From NCBI GenBank assembly GCA_038257535.1, contig JBBSJE010000057.1, positions 1 through 32,014 of the forward strand: a DNA stretch of 32,014 bases. The letters run 5' to 3'. This DNA comes from JAGTJU01 sp038257535 (GTDB lineage Bacteria; Myxococcota_A; Polyangia; Fen-1088). The position numbers and the translations under genes are program-made. Positions 31,892-32,014 of the stretch are shown piece after piece (position 1 is the first letter of the stretch; every line of letters begins with the position of its first letter). The notes under the pieces were generated by a model that searched no databases, was not told the origin of the DNA, and saw only the letters and a list, made by a program, of their open reading frames with translations.

Positions 31892-32014
31892 TTCCAGAAT
31901 GCAGTTTCGCTGATGGACTTGGCCGCGAGGGCAAGTGAGGCAACGGCAGTGGGTAACGGGCGATTAAGCGTGAGAAACGATCCCACGCTCCTCTTACCCG
32001 TTGTGATCGGCGAC
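31892..32014 (-). CDS. Group II intron reverse transcriptase/maturase, C-terminal tail (partial)
   Basis: A partial frame entering from the window edge reads RRSQRVRGAWDRFSRLIARY then PLPLPHLPS. This matches the closing segment of many group II intron-encoded proteins (RRSQ..., a Trp, ...F......PLPxP). The frame does not stop before domain V, as is usual, but runs in frame through domains V and VI into the pglZ exon. Either the stop was lost, or the apparent fusion is a coincidence of an open frame in GC-rich DNA. Confidence 0.55.

Larger units (their letters stand above)
31819..32014 (-). mobile_element. Group II intron, 3' end (cut by the window edge)
   Basis: Reading leftward there is the tail of an intron-encoded protein frame, then domain V, domain VI and the splice junction into pglZ. 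The junction is estimated from the CTACCCGAG end pattern after the domain VI stem, so it is uncertain by a few bases. The typical terminal AY is not clear (AG is seen). The rest of the intron lies beyond the window. Confidence 0.7.

Noticed and set aside
31089..31943. A complete small gene starting at a TTG at 31943
   Set aside because: The first 40 or so codons are intron RNA domains V-VI and maturase tail. The PglZ-like part begins only at about 31818, so this is not an independent gene.

Overview
The window looks like a GC-rich chromosome fragment from a myxobacterium-like organism (Myxococcota, formerly Deltaproteobacteria). This is an inference. It rests on high GC, many short lipoproteins with a Cys lipobox, a lipoprotein beginning CGRLGYEP after its lipobox, another with CDIIAFDIEEP, and many alkaline-phosphatase-superfamily enzymes of delta-proteobacterial type. 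I saw no rRNA, tRNA or CRISPR array. Both window edges fall in mobile elements: a Tn5/IS50-type IS starts at base 1, and the last ~200 bases are the 3' end of a group II intron. The piece is probably bounded by repeats that limited assembly.

Layout. 1-1538: IS4-family element inserted in a gene for a Gly-rich surface protein, whose 3' part runs to 2331. 2435-4114: a patchwork of broken genes (c-type cytochrome, anti-sigma zinc-finger protein, phosphodiesterase fragment). 4125-4789: a vapBC-type toxin-antitoxin pair with a clear promoter. 4848-7613: a lipoprotein, an NDH-like flavoprotein and a secreted GH128-like glycosidase, all leftward. 7676-10576: a formylglycine-type sulfatase and an AAA/DUF4143 ATPase, rightward. 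10607-11221: APS kinase (cysC), leftward.

11481-19041 is a tight five-gene rightward operon. It encodes a lipoprotein of the sulfatase/LtaS-like fold with Thr at the nucleophile position, a membrane-anchored phosphodiesterase-like enzyme, a lipoprotein paralogue of that enzyme, a 100-residue two-repeat protein with ribbon-helix-helix character, and an EMC3/Oxa1-like membrane protein. This looks like an envelope-modifying system and is the best candidate for an undescribed pathway. The nearby sulfatase and APS kinase add a possible sulfate theme.

19038-20920: two leftward, translationally coupled proteins (a Tat-like exported protein and a His-rich hydrolase-like protein). 21210-25364: a 1384-residue multi-pass envelope protein that seems internally duplicated. 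25565-26074: a lipoprotein. 26085-26703: a broken mini-lipoprotein and non-coding sequence.

26704-32014, leftward: the 3' half of a BREX phage-defence locus of type 2 or 6 (pglZ 3' end, brxD, brxHI), followed by a 23-codon ORF coupled to a DUF488-like gene. The pglZ gene is cut by the group II intron, and the BrxHI helicase has Ile in place of the Walker A Thr, so the system may be crippled unless the intron splices.
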